DNA from: JBDWFY01 sp965275915 | GTDB taxonomy: Bacteria; Pseudomonadota; Alphaproteobacteria; Rhizobiales; Stappiaceae | NCBI GenBank assembly: GCA_965275915.1 | Contig: CBDHYI010000008.1 | Coordinates: 310,001 to 374,000, forward strand | Reading direction: 5' to 3' | DNA: 64,000 nt | Shown here: in pieces, positions 45,173-54,470 of the stretch | How positions within the stretch are numbered: the first letter of the stretch is position 1 | Layout of the letters: each line of letters opens with the position of its first letter | Notes under the pieces: generated by a model | Told to the model about the DNA's origin: nothing | Database searches by the model: none | The model's input: the letters and a program-made list of their open reading frames with translations, nothing else | Program-made: the position numbers and the translations under genes

Positions 45173-45369
45173 GACAACTTTTAATCAGTGGGTCCTCGGG
45201 TCGAGTCCGTGCTCACCCGCCAGGTCTGGGAGCCTCCGGCAGCGACACCGGAAAGGTCAGGCGCCCGGGCAAGGCTCACCCAGATCAAAGAAGACAATTG
45301 CCTTCCGGGTTCATTCGGCTGCCAGTCTCAGATGAGGCTGACCTTTTTCCATCTCGTTGCGGGCGGTCT
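45173..45369. repeat. Direct repeat B, with a tRNA-Lys 3' fragment
   Basis: Second copy of the repeat at 40531-40718. It starts with a decayed tRNA-Lys 3' half (TTAATCAGTGGGTCC through GCTCACCCGCCA). It continues through CCTCCGGCAGCGACACCGGAAAG and AAGAAGACAATTGCC. It ends within the last 20 codons of the RND pump gene, which is intact here. Confidence 0.8.
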
Positions 45370-48300
45370 GAGAGTCCTTCCTGGATGGGCTCCGGTAGAT
45401 CAGGGCGAAGACCGATGGGGTGAAATAGAACGAAACGACCGTGAACAGGAGCACGCCGCCCGCTATGGCAACGGCAAACGGAGGCCAGAAAGCGCCGCCG
45501 CCCAGGATGAGGGGCAGGAAGCCGCCGAACGTGGTCACGGTTGTCGAGATGATGTGACGGCTCGAGCCGGTGACGACATGCGCTATGGCTTTGTGGTCTC
45601 CCCGGCTGGCGTCAGCGTTCTGCTGAAGGCCGGTCAGGATGATAATCGCGGCATTGATCGATACGCCGATGGAGCCGATGACCCCGATAATCGCTTGTAT
45701 CCCGAACGGAAACTGCATGATCGCAAGTGACAGCAGCGACAGACCCGCCGACAGCACGCAGACAACGAGCGTCACCAGCGTCAGCCGGAACGAATTGAAT
45801 GTGAGCACGATGGTCGCAATCGAAAGCGTCACGATCAAACCGACGGATGCCAGCAGATTGCCCACAGTGTTTGAGCGCGCATCGCTGTCGCCACCGAGCG
45901 ACATGGTGTAACCGGAGGGCAGCGCAAAGCCTGAGTCATCGAGTGCCGCCATGACGTCGCGCAGAGCTTCCTCCGGCAGAACACCGGGCACAATAAACGC
46001 CTGAATGGTATTCTCGCGCGCACCGTCAGTGCGGGTTATGACGCTCTGGGCGGGTTCAATGATCGGTTTGGCCAGTTCTGAAAACGGCAGGGCAGGGAAC
46101 GCGCCGGTTGCTGACGTTGCGGCCGCGTTCGGAAGAAGAATGGGCATGTTGGATATCGCGCTCAGGTCGGTGCGTATCTCGTCCCCGAAGCGGACACGTA
46201 CCGGCAACTGCTCGGTTCCTTCGACTAACGAGCCTCCGGTGATCCCGACAAGAGCGGAATTGAGTTGCGCGGCAATATCGGTCACATCCAGGCCAAGGAG
46301 GCGGGCTTTGACCTCGTCAATCTGAAAGCGGATCTGCGGATCGCCGCCGTTGATGCTGCCGCGGGCCTGGGTCACCAGATCGAGATTGGCCATGACGGCG
46401 CGCACCTCGTCGCCGAGATTGCGCAGGACTGCGATATCCTGTCCCTGTATTTTGATCTCCACCGGGGCCGCCACAGGTGGGCCCTGAACGAGGTTTCGCA
46501 CGATGATCTGCGCATCCGGATAGTTGACGTCCAGGTGGTTCTGAAGATCCTTGACCAGGCGTGCGGCATCGGTTGCGGTTTTGGTGGTAATCATCGCCTG
46601 CGCGAATCCGGGCTCGCGCGACCGGTTGCCGACGATGTTGTAATAGAAGGCAGGACCGGACTCGCCGACGGTCCAGTAGACGCTTTCCACGCCGCTGTCG
46701 GCGCGCAGCGTCTCATCGATACGGACCGCCGTATCGGCTGTGGTTTCAATCGATGTGCCGCCCGGCATATCGATTTCGATATAGAACTGGTTGCGATCCA
46801 CACCGGGGAAAAACTGCGCCGTCAGGTTTGGGAATGCGGCAAAACCCAGCACCGGCAAGACCAGCGCCAGCGCGATGGAACGGACCGGATTGACGGCAGA
46901 AAGACGGATCGATGCTTCGAACAGCCGCGCGAGCGGCGCGATGCTGATGCCGCTGCTGAGCGTACTCGCCCCGGACCGGTCGGGCAAAACCCAACCCGCG
47001 ATCGCAGGTGTCACCGTTAGAGCGACGACCAGCGACCAGAACAACATTAGGACAACGGCAATGGCGATTGCGCCGACGAAATCTCCTGCAGGGCCGGGCA
47101 GCAGGATCATCGGCATGAATGCAAGTGCCGTGGTTACAGTGGATGCCAGAAGCGGCGCAGCCAATCGGCGCACCGCCTCGGCAACGGCGTCTTCGCGCTT
47201 CAGACCGTCCTGAAGCCGCCGGCGGATCTCATCGGTCATCACGATGGCCGCATCCACAAGCAATCCCAGCGCCACAATCAATCCGGTGACGGACATCTGG
47301 TGGATCGGCAATCCGATCATATTCATTGTCGCAAGCGTTGCCAGCGAAACCACCGGCAGGACCAGTGCAACGATAGCGGCCGCGCGGACACCCAGTGTTA
47401 TCAGAAGGACCGAAACCACCAGCGCGACGCCGATGGCCATATTGACCCCGACCTCGCTCAGTCGATCCGTCGTATAGCCGCTCTGGTCGAACAGCAGCCG
47501 TTCTTCTATGCCCAGCGGCACGCTCGCAGCGCCTGAGGCCAGTTCGTCGCGAACAAATTCCATCCATCGGTCGATCTGCACCCCGTCCTGAGCCAGAATG
47601 CCGATGAGTACGGCAGGCTTTCCGTCGGCGATGGCAAGTGCCGACCGCGGCTGGCGTGCACCACGATCGACTGTCGCAATATCGCCCAGTGACACGACCG
47701 CACCATCGGTATTTTCCCGCAAGACAATGCTGCGTACGCGATCCATTGTTTCGATTTCACCGCTTACGTTGATGGTCAGATCGACCGATGACTGAAGCCG
47801 GCCGGACTGCACCTTGCCGTCAGCTTCGGTAATGCGCTGCGACAACTCCGCCGCGCTGAGCCCAAGCGCTGCGGCTTTGTCCATATCGACAGTGACCAGA
47901 ATCTCTTCTTCCGGCTGGCCGAAATAGTCGACCGCTCGCGTCGACGGGATTGAGCGCAGTCGGTCCCCCAGCGCCTCAGCGTGGCGCGACAGGATTGTAA
48001 CGGGATAGTTGGGGTTTTCCGCAGCAACCGCGATGACCGCGGAGTAGGCTGAAATTCCTTCGGCGTCGAATTCCGGTGCCAGCACACCGGCGGGAAAGCT
48101 CTGGCGCGCGTCCTCAACCGCATCGCGCGCCTCGGCCCAGACCTGTTCAATCGTTGCCTCTTCCAGAGTTTCCAGAAGTTCGACAGAAACCACGGAAACA
48201 CCGGCGCGCGAGACCGAACTGATCTCGTCAACTTCTGAGATCTTTCTCAGTTCCTCTTCGATTTCTGCGGTCACCAGCGACTCGACTCGCTCAGGGTCAG

Positions 48301-48454
48301 CGCCCGGAAACTGGGTCGTGATCGTCGCAAAGAGATTGGTGATTGTCGGATCTTCCTGACGGCCAAGCGACAGAAATGATGACAGTCCTGCGGACACCAG
48401 AACCAGAATGATCAGAGCGACGAGCCGGGGGTGACGAAAGGTGAGCGTTTCCAT
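45311..48454 (-). CDS. RND efflux pump permease
   Basis: Inner-membrane proton-driven efflux transporter of the AcrB/MexB superfamily, 1047 residues with 12 expected membrane helices in two halves. It begins METLTFRHPRLVALIILVLV. A conserved block is IHQMSVTGLIVALGLLVDAAIVMTDE, with the charged residues of the proton relay. IGVIGSIGVSINAAIIILTG is the matching block in the second half. The sequence is closer to the short-loop RND transporters often paired with one adaptor in alphaproteobacteria. It follows the adaptor gene by 11 bases. Its last codons lie inside direct repeat B. Confidence 0.93.
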   Translation of the reverse strand: METLTFRHPRLVALIILVLVSAGLSSFLSLGRQEDPTITNLFATITTQFPGADPERVESLVTAEIEEELRKISEVDEISSVSRAGVSVVSVELLETLEEATIEQVWAEARDAVEDARQSFPAGVLAPEFDAEGISAYSAVIAVAAENPNYPVTILSRHAEALGDRLRSIPSTRAVDYFGQPEEEILVTVDMDKAAALGLSAAELSQRITEADGKVQSGRLQSSVDLTINVSGEIETMDRVRSIVLRENTDGAVVSLGDIATVDRGARQPRSALAIADGKPAVLIGILAQDGVQIDRWMEFVRDELASGAASVPLGIEERLLFDQSGYTTDRLSEVGVNMAIGVALVVSVLLITLGVRAAAIVALVLPVVSLATLATMNMIGLPIHQMSVTGLIVALGLLVDAAIVMTDEIRRRLQDGLKREDAVAEAVRRLAAPLLASTVTTALAFMPMILLPGPAGDFVGAIAIAVVLMLFWSLVVALTVTPAIAGWVLPDRSGASTLSSGISIAPLARLFEASIRLSAVNPVRSIALALVLPVLGFAAFPNLTAQFFPGVDRNQFYIEIDMPGGTSIETTADTAVRIDETLRADSGVESVYWTVGESGPAFYYNIVGNRSREPGFAQAMITTKTATDAARLVKDLQNHLDVNYPDAQIIVRNLVQGPPVAAPVEIKIQGQDIAVLRNLGDEVRAVMANLDLVTQARGSINGGDPQIRFQIDEVKARLLGLDVTDIAAQLNSALVGITGGSLVEGTEQLPVRVRFGDEIRTDLSAISNMPILLPNAAATSATGAFPALPFSELAKPIIEPAQSVITRTDGARENTIQAFIVPGVLPEEALRDVMAALDDSGFALPSGYTMSLGGDSDARSNTVGNLLASVGLIVTLSIATIVLTFNSFRLTLVTLVVCVLSAGLSLLSLAIMQFPFGIQAIIGVIGSIGVSINAAIIILTGLQQNADASRGDHKAIAHVVTGSSRHIISTTVTTFGGFLPLILGGGAFWPPFAVAIAGGVLLFTVVSFYFTPSVFALIYRSPSRKDSQTARNEMEKGQPHLRLAAE

Positions 48455-48465
48455 AACCGTGTTCC

Positions 48466-49626
48466 TTACTCGGCACTGTCGAGTGCGACACGCTGTCCGA
48501 CGGTTATGCGCTGTGGCCCCTGATCGATCAGAAAGGTGCCCGCCGGAAAGGTGCCGCGCACGAACACGCGATCGTTTTCAGCGTGCAGAACCTCAACTGT
48601 CGCAAGGCGCACCACTTTCTCTGCATCGGTGACAAGCACAGCCCATTGTCCGCGCGAGCCTTCCTTGAGGGCGGTTGTGGGAACCCATGTCCCCGGAGCA
48701 TCGACCGCTTCGCTGATATACAGGCGGGCCGTCTGTCCAAAGGCAACGTCAATATCGTCTTTCAAGTCGAACAGCGCGGTCCTTGTCCGGGTCAGCGGAT
48801 CGATATCGGGCCGCAGGGAGGCAAGACTCGCCGCCTGACGCCGTCCACGGACTTCGATCCGGGTGCTGGCAAGGAGCTGGGGATCGACATCAAGCGGAAT
48901 ACCAATCCTGACCTGCGGGGAGGCGGCTTCGACAAGGCCCAGGACCGGTTCGCCGGCTCTCAGCGTCTCGCCGCCATCGACGCGACGGGCGGTCACGCGC
49001 CCTGCGAACGGTGCTTCTATCCTGGATTTTTCGATCCGCAAGTCGGCATCGCGTATCGACGCGTCAAGCTCCCCTATCCGGGACTGTAACTCGTCTTGCC
49101 GTGCCACCGCCTCATCAAGGCGTGCCTGACTGGCAAATCCCCGTTTGCTGAGTTTCGCGTTACGCTCGACGGTCTTGCGTGCGAAAAGCAACTGGGCCTG
49201 AACCGCATCCCGGGAGGCCGTCAGCCGGTCCCGTTCCGCATTCAGCAGCGCCACATCAAGGGTCGCCAGAACCTGTCCGGGCTCAACGATGTCACCCTCA
49301 TCGACAAGAATTTCTTTCAGTTTCCCGCCCAGTTCGAAGGAGATATCGGCCGACCGCTGCGCTTCAACCTGACCGATGAAAACGCGTTCCACCGAATAAC
49401 CGGTTTCGTGTTTGATCGGGGTCGCAGACACTGTTGTAACGGGCGCAGCCTCCGGCGCAGGCACGGCCGCTGCTCTGTTCGCCAACTCGGACGCACCAAA
49501 ATGAACCGATGCCGCCGCGACAGCAATAAACAGCACGGTCAGACCAAGGCGAAGGCCTCCGCGGAAAAGGCGTGTGATTAAGCCGCGTTGAGATGGCTTC
49601 GGATGGACATGCACCGGATTTGACAT
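48466..49626 (-). CDS. RND efflux periplasmic adaptor
   Basis: Membrane-fusion protein of 386 residues linking the RND permease to an outer-membrane channel. An N-terminal signal anchor (LGLTVLFIAVAAASVHFGAS) is followed by the lipoyl/barrel-sandwich half IGQVEAQRSADISFELGGKL, a coiled-coil hairpin (about 130-200), the second lipoyl half RIEAPFAGRVTARRVDGGET and beta-barrel domains. Divergent from a TetR gene that should repress it; the operator lies in between. Confidence 0.92.
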   Translation of the reverse strand: MSNPVHVHPKPSQRGLITRLFRGGLRLGLTVLFIAVAAASVHFGASELANRAAAVPAPEAAPVTTVSATPIKHETGYSVERVFIGQVEAQRSADISFELGGKLKEILVDEGDIVEPGQVLATLDVALLNAERDRLTASRDAVQAQLLFARKTVERNAKLSKRGFASQARLDEAVARQDELQSRIGELDASIRDADLRIEKSRIEAPFAGRVTARRVDGGETLRAGEPVLGLVEAASPQVRIGIPLDVDPQLLASTRIEVRGRRQAASLASLRPDIDPLTRTRTALFDLKDDIDVAFGQTARLYISEAVDAPGTWVPTTALKEGSRGQWAVLVTDAEKVVRLATVEVLHAENDRVFVRGTFPAGTFLIDQGPQRITVGQRVALDSAE

Positions 49627-49641
49627 TTTTCAGACCTCGCC

Positions 49642-49669
49642 ATGTTAGTTCCTCTAACATATGTTAATT
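49642..49669. promoter_or_regulatory. TetR operator candidate for the efflux operon
   Basis: ATGTTAG-TTCCT-CTAACAT is a perfect seven-base inverted repeat, followed at once by another half-site ATGTTAA. It sits just upstream of the adaptor gene, in the region shared with the divergent TetR gene. Confidence 0.75.
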
Positions 49670-49714
49670 CTTCTTACTTTGACAAGGGCTACGCGATCTG
49701 CCACATGTTGGATC

Positions 49715-50356
49715 ATGACAAACGGACAAGAAAAGCAGGCGTCAGACAAAACAATTGAGGCCCGGACGGCCCCCAAAAAAAGCTATCATCACGGCGATCT
49801 GCGAACTGCGCTGATTGAGGCGACACGGCATCTGGTCGAGGAAAACGGGCCGGATGGTTTTTCGGTATCCGATGCGTGCAGACTGGCGGGCGTATCGACG
49901 GCGGCGCCCTATAAGCACTTTAAAGACAAGACGGAAATGCTTGTCGCGACGGTTCTGGAAGGCATGGTCCGACATCGCGACAACATGCTTGCGGCCTTGG
50001 AGGGCATTCCTGAAGGCTCACCGGAACGGGTCACGGCGATCGGCATGGAGTATGTGGGTTTCGCTTTGCGCGAACCGGGCATTTTTCGCCTCAAGTTCGG
50101 CGGATTTACAGATCGTATAACAGATCCGCGTCTGGAGGAAAGCGGTCAGCAGAGCTTCAATATTCTTTTGACGGAAGTTGCAAAATGCCTGGGAGAGGCT
50201 GAGATTACCAACGAGGTGCGCCGCCGCGGTTTCCTGTTGTGGAGCTTTGTCCACGGCCTGTCATTCATACTGCACGACCAGGGTCTTGCTGAAAAAGGCG
50301 GTGAATTTGATCTGCACTTTTTGCTGGAGGATGTGTCCAATCGAATGCTGAACTGA
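49715..50356 (+). CDS. TetR/AcrR family efflux regulator
   Basis: A 213-residue regulator. The helix-turn-helix is FSVSDACRLAGVSTAAPYKHFKDK (about residues 45-70). The C-terminal WHG-type domain contains LLWSFVHGLSFI, typical of TetR_C_13/WHG regulators. It is divergently transcribed from the RND adaptor gene, with a palindromic operator in between, so it most likely represses the pump and itself. ATG at 49715 has only a weak GGA upstream; the frame extends up to 49661. Confidence 0.9.
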   Translation: MTNGQEKQASDKTIEARTAPKKSYHHGDLRTALIEATRHLVEENGPDGFSVSDACRLAGVSTAAPYKHFKDKTEMLVATVLEGMVRHRDNMLAALEGIPEGSPERVTAIGMEYVGFALREPGIFRLKFGGFTDRITDPRLEESGQQSFNILLTEVAKCLGEAEITNEVRRRGFLLWSFVHGLSFILHDQGLAEKGGEFDLHFLLEDVSNRMLN

Positions 50357-50370
50357 CTGTGACGAGATGG

Positions 50371-50407
50371 TCCGGTCAAATGATCCGGCATAAACACTAT
50401 CCGCTTC
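50371..50407. repeat. Second solo copy of the MITE terminal repeat
   Basis: GGTCAAATGATCCGGCATAAACA matches the inverted end of the 32.3-kb element (GGTCAAATGATCCAACATAAACA) with two differences, then diverges. It lies directly after the TetR stop codon; no partner end was seen. Confidence 0.6.
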
Positions 50408-50579
50408 AGGATCGTGAGCTCGGACCGAGAGAACGGCTTTTATTCAAAATCCGGGTTTCCTGATTTCAATCCACTGGTGATTACAGCGATTGCAGTATCC
50501 GGAGCGATCAGGCTTCAATCCGAACTCACCTGCCAAAACCTCGATAGAGTATTGGAAGTCCTTCAGATCCGTTGCGGAT

Positions 50580-51059
50580 CTAAAACTCGTTCACCCGAAT
50601 ATTGACCAGTATCTTATTGAGCGTCTTCAAAAATGTCGTGCGGGTGGCTTCATCCAGCCCTTTGAATAAAGACGCTTCCGCATCCAGCATGTCCGGCCAA
50701 ATTCTCTCATAAAGGTTAAGGCCCTTCCGGGTTACCGATATGACGCGCACCCTGTTATCCCGGCCGCTTGTCTTCCGGGTAACCAGTCCCGACGTTTCCA
50801 TCTGGTCAAGAGTGCGGCTCATCGTTGATTGCTCGGCAACTGCAAAAACGGTGAGCTCGTTGACGGTGAGGTCGCCCTGCGCTGCGAGGGCCGCAAGAAC
50901 CCGCATTTTCGGAATGGTCACACCGTGCTGGCTCATTGCCGCCTGTGCTGTCTGGTTGTAGCGGTGGATAATCCGGTTCATCAGATAAGGTGCGAACATG
51001 GACAGTTGGGGCGCGTCGGCAAGCCGGTTGTTCGTGTCGATTTTCGATGTCTCGGTCAT
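50580..51059 (-). CDS. MarR family regulator
   Basis: 159 residues with the winged-helix core of MarR proteins: MSQHGVTIPKMRVLAALAAQ, LTVNELTVFAVAEQSTMSRT as the recognition region, and LVTRKTSGRDNRVRVISVT as the wing. ATG at 51059. It is downstream of the AbgT transporter gene on the same strand, but 356 bases and a terminator separate them. The ligand and regulated genes are unknown. Confidence 0.9.
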   Translation of the reverse strand: MTETSKIDTNNRLADAPQLSMFAPYLMNRIIHRYNQTAQAAMSQHGVTIPKMRVLAALAAQGDLTVNELTVFAVAEQSTMSRTLDQMETSGLVTRKTSGRDNRVRVISVTRKGLNLYERIWPDMLDAEASLFKGLDEATRTTFLKTLNKILVNIRVNEF

Positions 51060-51415
51060 CCCATAGTCCTAGCGGGTTATGTCCTCGGATTGGATCGTTT
51101 GATGGTGGAAGATTTGCAAGCTGTCGCAGGTTTCAACGATCGCTGCCGGAGCTGATTGATGTTCTATCTCAAGCGAGTTGCCTGTCCAGCGTTATGAACG
51201 AACGGTGTGCTCCTCTCATCCGGGAGTTGTAGATATCCGCTTCCTTTTATTTATATGCGTTTACATATGGCGATAAGTGCCTGTCAATTGAAATGCCGGC
51301 CGGGAAAAGAGCTGGTTCGAATATGCAGGTGCGGCTGGGACCGGTTTAACGGCAAAAAACCGGCGACGTGAGGGACACGCCGCCGGTTTCATCGGAATTT
51401 TGTCCTGCCGAAGGA
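51060..51415. other. Gap between MarR and AbgT genes, with a terminator
   Basis: Contains the MarR promoter region and, near its upper end, the AbgT terminator described separately. No gene was found. Confidence 0.45.
51352..51390 (-). terminator. Rho-independent terminator of the AbgT gene
   Basis: On the minus strand AACCGGCGGCGTGT and the matching ACGTCGCCGGTT form a long stem with a short CCCTC loop, followed by TTTT. It lies about 26 bases after the transporter stop. Confidence 0.82.
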
Positions 51416-52987
51416 TCAGGACTTTGGCAGAGGCAACGCATAGTCAATCCCTGCACCGGGGCCCAGCGGCAGTTCCAGAAAGACCCAGGCGACAATGATG
51501 GCGACCCCGGAAATCATCAGCCAGATCGAGTAGGGAACCATCGTTGCCATCAGGCTGCCGATACCGAAATTCTTGTCCCATTTCTGGCAGAAAATCAGGA
51601 TGAGCGGGAAATAGACCATCAGCGGTGTGATGATGTTTGTCGCCGAATCGCCGATGCGGTAGGCGGCGGTTGCTGTTTCCGGACTGATGCCGAGCAGCAT
51701 CAGCATGGGAACCAGGATCGGGGCGAGCAACGCCCATTTCGCTGAGGCTGAACCGACAAACAGGTTGATGAAACCGGAAAGCACAAGCAGCCCTGCCAAC
51801 AGGATCGGACCGGGGAGCTCGGTCCAGCGCAGGAACTGGGCTCCGTCAATCGCCAGGATCAATCCCAGGTTCGACCAGACGAACATTGCGACAAAGTGGG
51901 CGGCAACAAAGGCCAGGACAAGATAGTATCCCATGTCCGCCATCGATCCGGCCATCTTGTCGACGAGATCCCGAGTGCTTTTTATGGTTCCGGTTTTGGC
52001 GCCATAGACCCAGCCGCTTAACAGAAACAGCAGGAAGAACCCGGCAACGAGCGACTGGTAAAAGGGTGTCATCCGCGCTTCCGGGCGAGCGTTTTGATCA
52101 ATAAGCGGGGTGCCCGGGCCAACGGTCAGGAAAACCCAGACAAGAATGACTGCCAGGGCGGCAAGACCCGCCCAAAGCAGTCCGCTTTTTTCCTGGTCAG
52201 TCAGCGGACCTGCTATTTTTTCGTCCGATCCGGCGACGGCCCCACCTGTCCACTTGCCCAGCCGGGGCTCGACAAATCGATCAGTGACGATCCAGATCAC
52301 CGGCAGATAAACGAAAAACAGCACCATGATCAGATACCAGTTGCCGGCGATATTGGCTTCCCATGTCGGATCGAGGATTTCCGCGCCGGCTTGAGTAATG
52401 CCGAACAGAAGCGCATCGAGCTGACCGGGGAACAGATTGGCGGAGTAACCGCCCGAGACCCCGGCAAAAGCAGCTGTAATTCCGGCGATCGGGTGTCGTC
52501 CGGCGGCGGCAAAGACAATGCCCGCAAGCGGGACCAGGACGACGTACGCCGCATCGGCGGCCAGATTGCCGATCATTCCCACTGCGACAACAATCGGCGT
52601 CAGGAGCAGTTTGGGCGCATCCTGGACGCCTGCGCGCATTGCGGTTCCGAGCAGACCGGTCCGTTCGGCAACGCCGGCCCCAAGCATGACCACAAGCACA
52701 TAGCCAAGAGGGTGAAAGTGCGTGAAGGTGGTCGGCATGTCCGTCACCAGACGGCGAAGGTTGTCAGCCGAAAGAAGGCTTGCCGCCCGAACCTCCTCAC
52801 CGGTAACGGGGTGCTGTGAGTGAAGGCCGATCATCGCGGCAAAAACGCTCACGACCATCAGAATTCCGATCAGCCAGATGAAGATGAAAACGGGATCCGG
52901 CAAGCGGTTCCCAACGCGTTCGATCGCTGCGATCATCCCGCGTGGTTGCGCTTTTGTCAGATCGGTTGCGCTTGTTGTTGTGTTCAT
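51416..52987 (-). CDS. AbgT family transporter
   Basis: Inner-membrane transporter of 523 residues with about 11-13 hydrophobic spans. E. coli AbgT imports p-aminobenzoyl-glutamate; relatives such as MtrF and YdaH export sulfonamides. Family blocks are RVGNRLPDPVFIFIWLIGIL at the start, HFHPLGYVLVVMLGAGVAER, and SASAKWALLAPILVPMLMLL with PETATAAYRIGDSATNIITP near the end. ATG at 52987 (MNTTTSATDLTK) has AGAGG upstream. A folate-related substrate would be in keeping with the family but is unproved. Confidence 0.93.
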   Translation of the reverse strand: MNTTTSATDLTKAQPRGMIAAIERVGNRLPDPVFIFIWLIGILMVVSVFAAMIGLHSQHPVTGEEVRAASLLSADNLRRLVTDMPTTFTHFHPLGYVLVVMLGAGVAERTGLLGTAMRAGVQDAPKLLLTPIVVAVGMIGNLAADAAYVVLVPLAGIVFAAAGRHPIAGITAAFAGVSGGYSANLFPGQLDALLFGITQAGAEILDPTWEANIAGNWYLIMVLFFVYLPVIWIVTDRFVEPRLGKWTGGAVAGSDEKIAGPLTDQEKSGLLWAGLAALAVILVWVFLTVGPGTPLIDQNARPEARMTPFYQSLVAGFFLLFLLSGWVYGAKTGTIKSTRDLVDKMAGSMADMGYYLVLAFVAAHFVAMFVWSNLGLILAIDGAQFLRWTELPGPILLAGLLVLSGFINLFVGSASAKWALLAPILVPMLMLLGISPETATAAYRIGDSATNIITPLMVYFPLILIFCQKWDKNFGIGSLMATMVPYSIWLMISGVAIIVAWVFLELPLGPGAGIDYALPLPKS

Positions 52988-53765
52988 TCGGGTTGCCTCT
53001 TCAGCGCCTGAGCCAGGATCCGCACCATGGAGGCCGGTTGGGCGGATCGCGGTCAACATGTTGAATCAAGGACGAGTTTCATCGCCCAGATGACCCGATC
53101 CGATTAGAAAGCGCTGTAGCAAACCGCTGCAGATAAGCCATCTTTGGTTCGGGTGATCTGTTCAGGTGCAGGGTCGCCGCAAAGGGGTTTGCGGCGAAAA
53201 TGCCCCGGCAGACCTGATTGGATCGGCGTCTGCTGAGGTGTCCCGGCTAAACAAAGCCAGCCCGTTTCAAGAGAACAAAGTGGTGAGGGTTTGGGCACCA
53301 GCAAAATGAAAAATCGGTAATTTGACGTTTGGGTGGCACAGCGACATCGCCGCTTGAGTGTGAAATCTGTAATAAAGCAAGTGAGTTACGGCGAAAGAGA
53401 AGGGCGGTCCGAGTGGTGCGCCAATCGTTGACTCTTCATTCCGGTAGAACACAGGATTAGGAATTGCCGGAGACCTTCGTCCGGAACGTGCCGATAGACT
53501 CGAACCGATTGTTCATCGGGCGCATCAGCCACTTCATGTCGCGATCAAGTGTGATCTCCTGCTTCATTGACTGTAATTAGAGTGTATTCGCTATAGGTTC
53601 TGAAGTTGTAAGTATGTTAACCATAAATCAATCTCGCAGTAATTAGATCGTTTCAAAATTCTCAACTTAACGAGGTTTTAAGCCTGAAGAAATAGCGCGC
53701 CCGTACTTGTTGTGTAAGCTTGTGCGTGTTGTTTAATGTTAGATAGTATCAGAACGGGAAGCTAG
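52988..53765. other. Long intergenic region, AT-rich at its distal end
   Basis: Nearly 780 bases without a firm gene. The part from 53560 onward is clearly more AT-rich than the rest of the window. It contains a 36-residue minus-strand frame (listed separately). The region looks like decayed DNA at the edge of the glycosyltransferase/GtrA relic. Confidence 0.5.
53457..53567 (-). CDS. Doubtful 36-residue frame
   Basis: Begins MKQEITLDRDMKWLMRPMNN and ends with FRTKVSGNS. The composition is protein-like, but there is no ribosome site and I know no matching family. It may be the tail of a lost gene. Confidence 0.2.
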   Translation of the reverse strand: MKQEITLDRDMKWLMRPMNNRFESIGTFRTKVSGNS

Positions 53766-53949
53766 CTGACACACGACCGATTGGTTGCCTATCCCCGTAG
53801 TCTTCTCATTTCAGTTGTCTTGGCGGCTGTCACTTGGATAGCCTTGTCCGATGGATTGATTGATCTCAACGGCAAACCAATCGGTACAGATTTTTCCAAC
53901 GTGTATGCGGCCGGCAAGTTGTCATTAAGCGGGATGCCGGAAGCCGCTT
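53766..53949 (+). pseudogene. Glycosyltransferase-87-like 5' fragment
   Basis: The frame from about 53766 (CTG) or TTG 53781 encodes a membrane helix (LLISVVLAAVTWIALSDGLI), then IGTDFSNVYAAGKLSLSGMP and EAAY. The G-T-D-F-S-N-V-Y-A-A-G block followed by G-x-P-x-A-A-Y is characteristic of the start of GT87/DUF2029 polyprenol-dependent mannosyltransferases. The similarity ends there, although the family normally has about 400 residues. The sequence passes directly into a GtrA-like coding region in another frame, as expected for a large deletion. Confidence 0.65.
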
Positions 53950-53973
53950 ATACAATTATCCAAATATTGTATT

Positions 53974-54348
53974 GTGGGCGCACTGGGCTTGGTCATCGAT
54001 GGACTGGCCTTGGTGCGTTTTATATATTTATTGAAGTTAGCCCCCCTTGCAGCCCGCATATTTTCTATTCTGATTGCGCTGACATTGACTTGGTTTTTGC
54101 ATCGTATCTGGACTTTTGAATCAAAATCTGAAAACAGATTGAGCGAATGGAGCCGTTTTCTGACCGTTAATATGATTGGAGGCGCCATAAACTATTCAAT
54201 CTATTTTGCTGTATTGCAGGCATTTACCGACACTCGGCCGCTTTTTGCTTTGGCTTGTGGCTCACTGGGAGCTTTGTTGGCCAATTATCTGGGCTCCGAT
54301 ATCTGGGTATTTCGCTATCGGAGCGAAAAGGCTGTCTCAAATCCTTGA
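53974..54348 (+). CDS. GtrA family membrane protein, start missing or GTG
   Basis: A GtrA-like protein of about 124 residues with four hydrophobic segments (GALGLVIDGLALVRFIYLL, AARIFSILIALTLTWFLHRI, MIGGAINYSIYFAVLQAF, FALACGSLGALLANYLGSDI). The family takes part in moving lipid-linked sugars across the membrane. Coding similarity already begins before 53974 (IQLSKYCIVG), but the frame has no ATG and closes at 53926, inside the glycosyltransferase fragment. GTG at 53974 is the only usable start and cuts into the first helix. Probably a damaged gene. Confidence 0.65.
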   Translation: MGALGLVIDGLALVRFIYLLKLAPLAARIFSILIALTLTWFLHRIWTFESKSENRLSEWSRFLTVNMIGGAINYSIYFAVLQAFTDTRPLFALACGSLGALLANYLGSDIWVFRYRSEKAVSNP

Positions 54349-54470
54349 CCGTCAGGCATCACCTGAGACAGATGAAAAGACCGGTCTCAGTTGAGCGGGC
54401 GGGTGCATGTTTCATTTCCAGCTTTTTGCCGTTTGATCCGTCATTTCAAGGACATTTATGAGCCCATACC

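Noticed and set aside
50414..50605. 63-residue plus-strand frame after the TetR gene
   Set aside because: No ribosome site, no recognisable domain, and it overlaps the end of the MarR gene.
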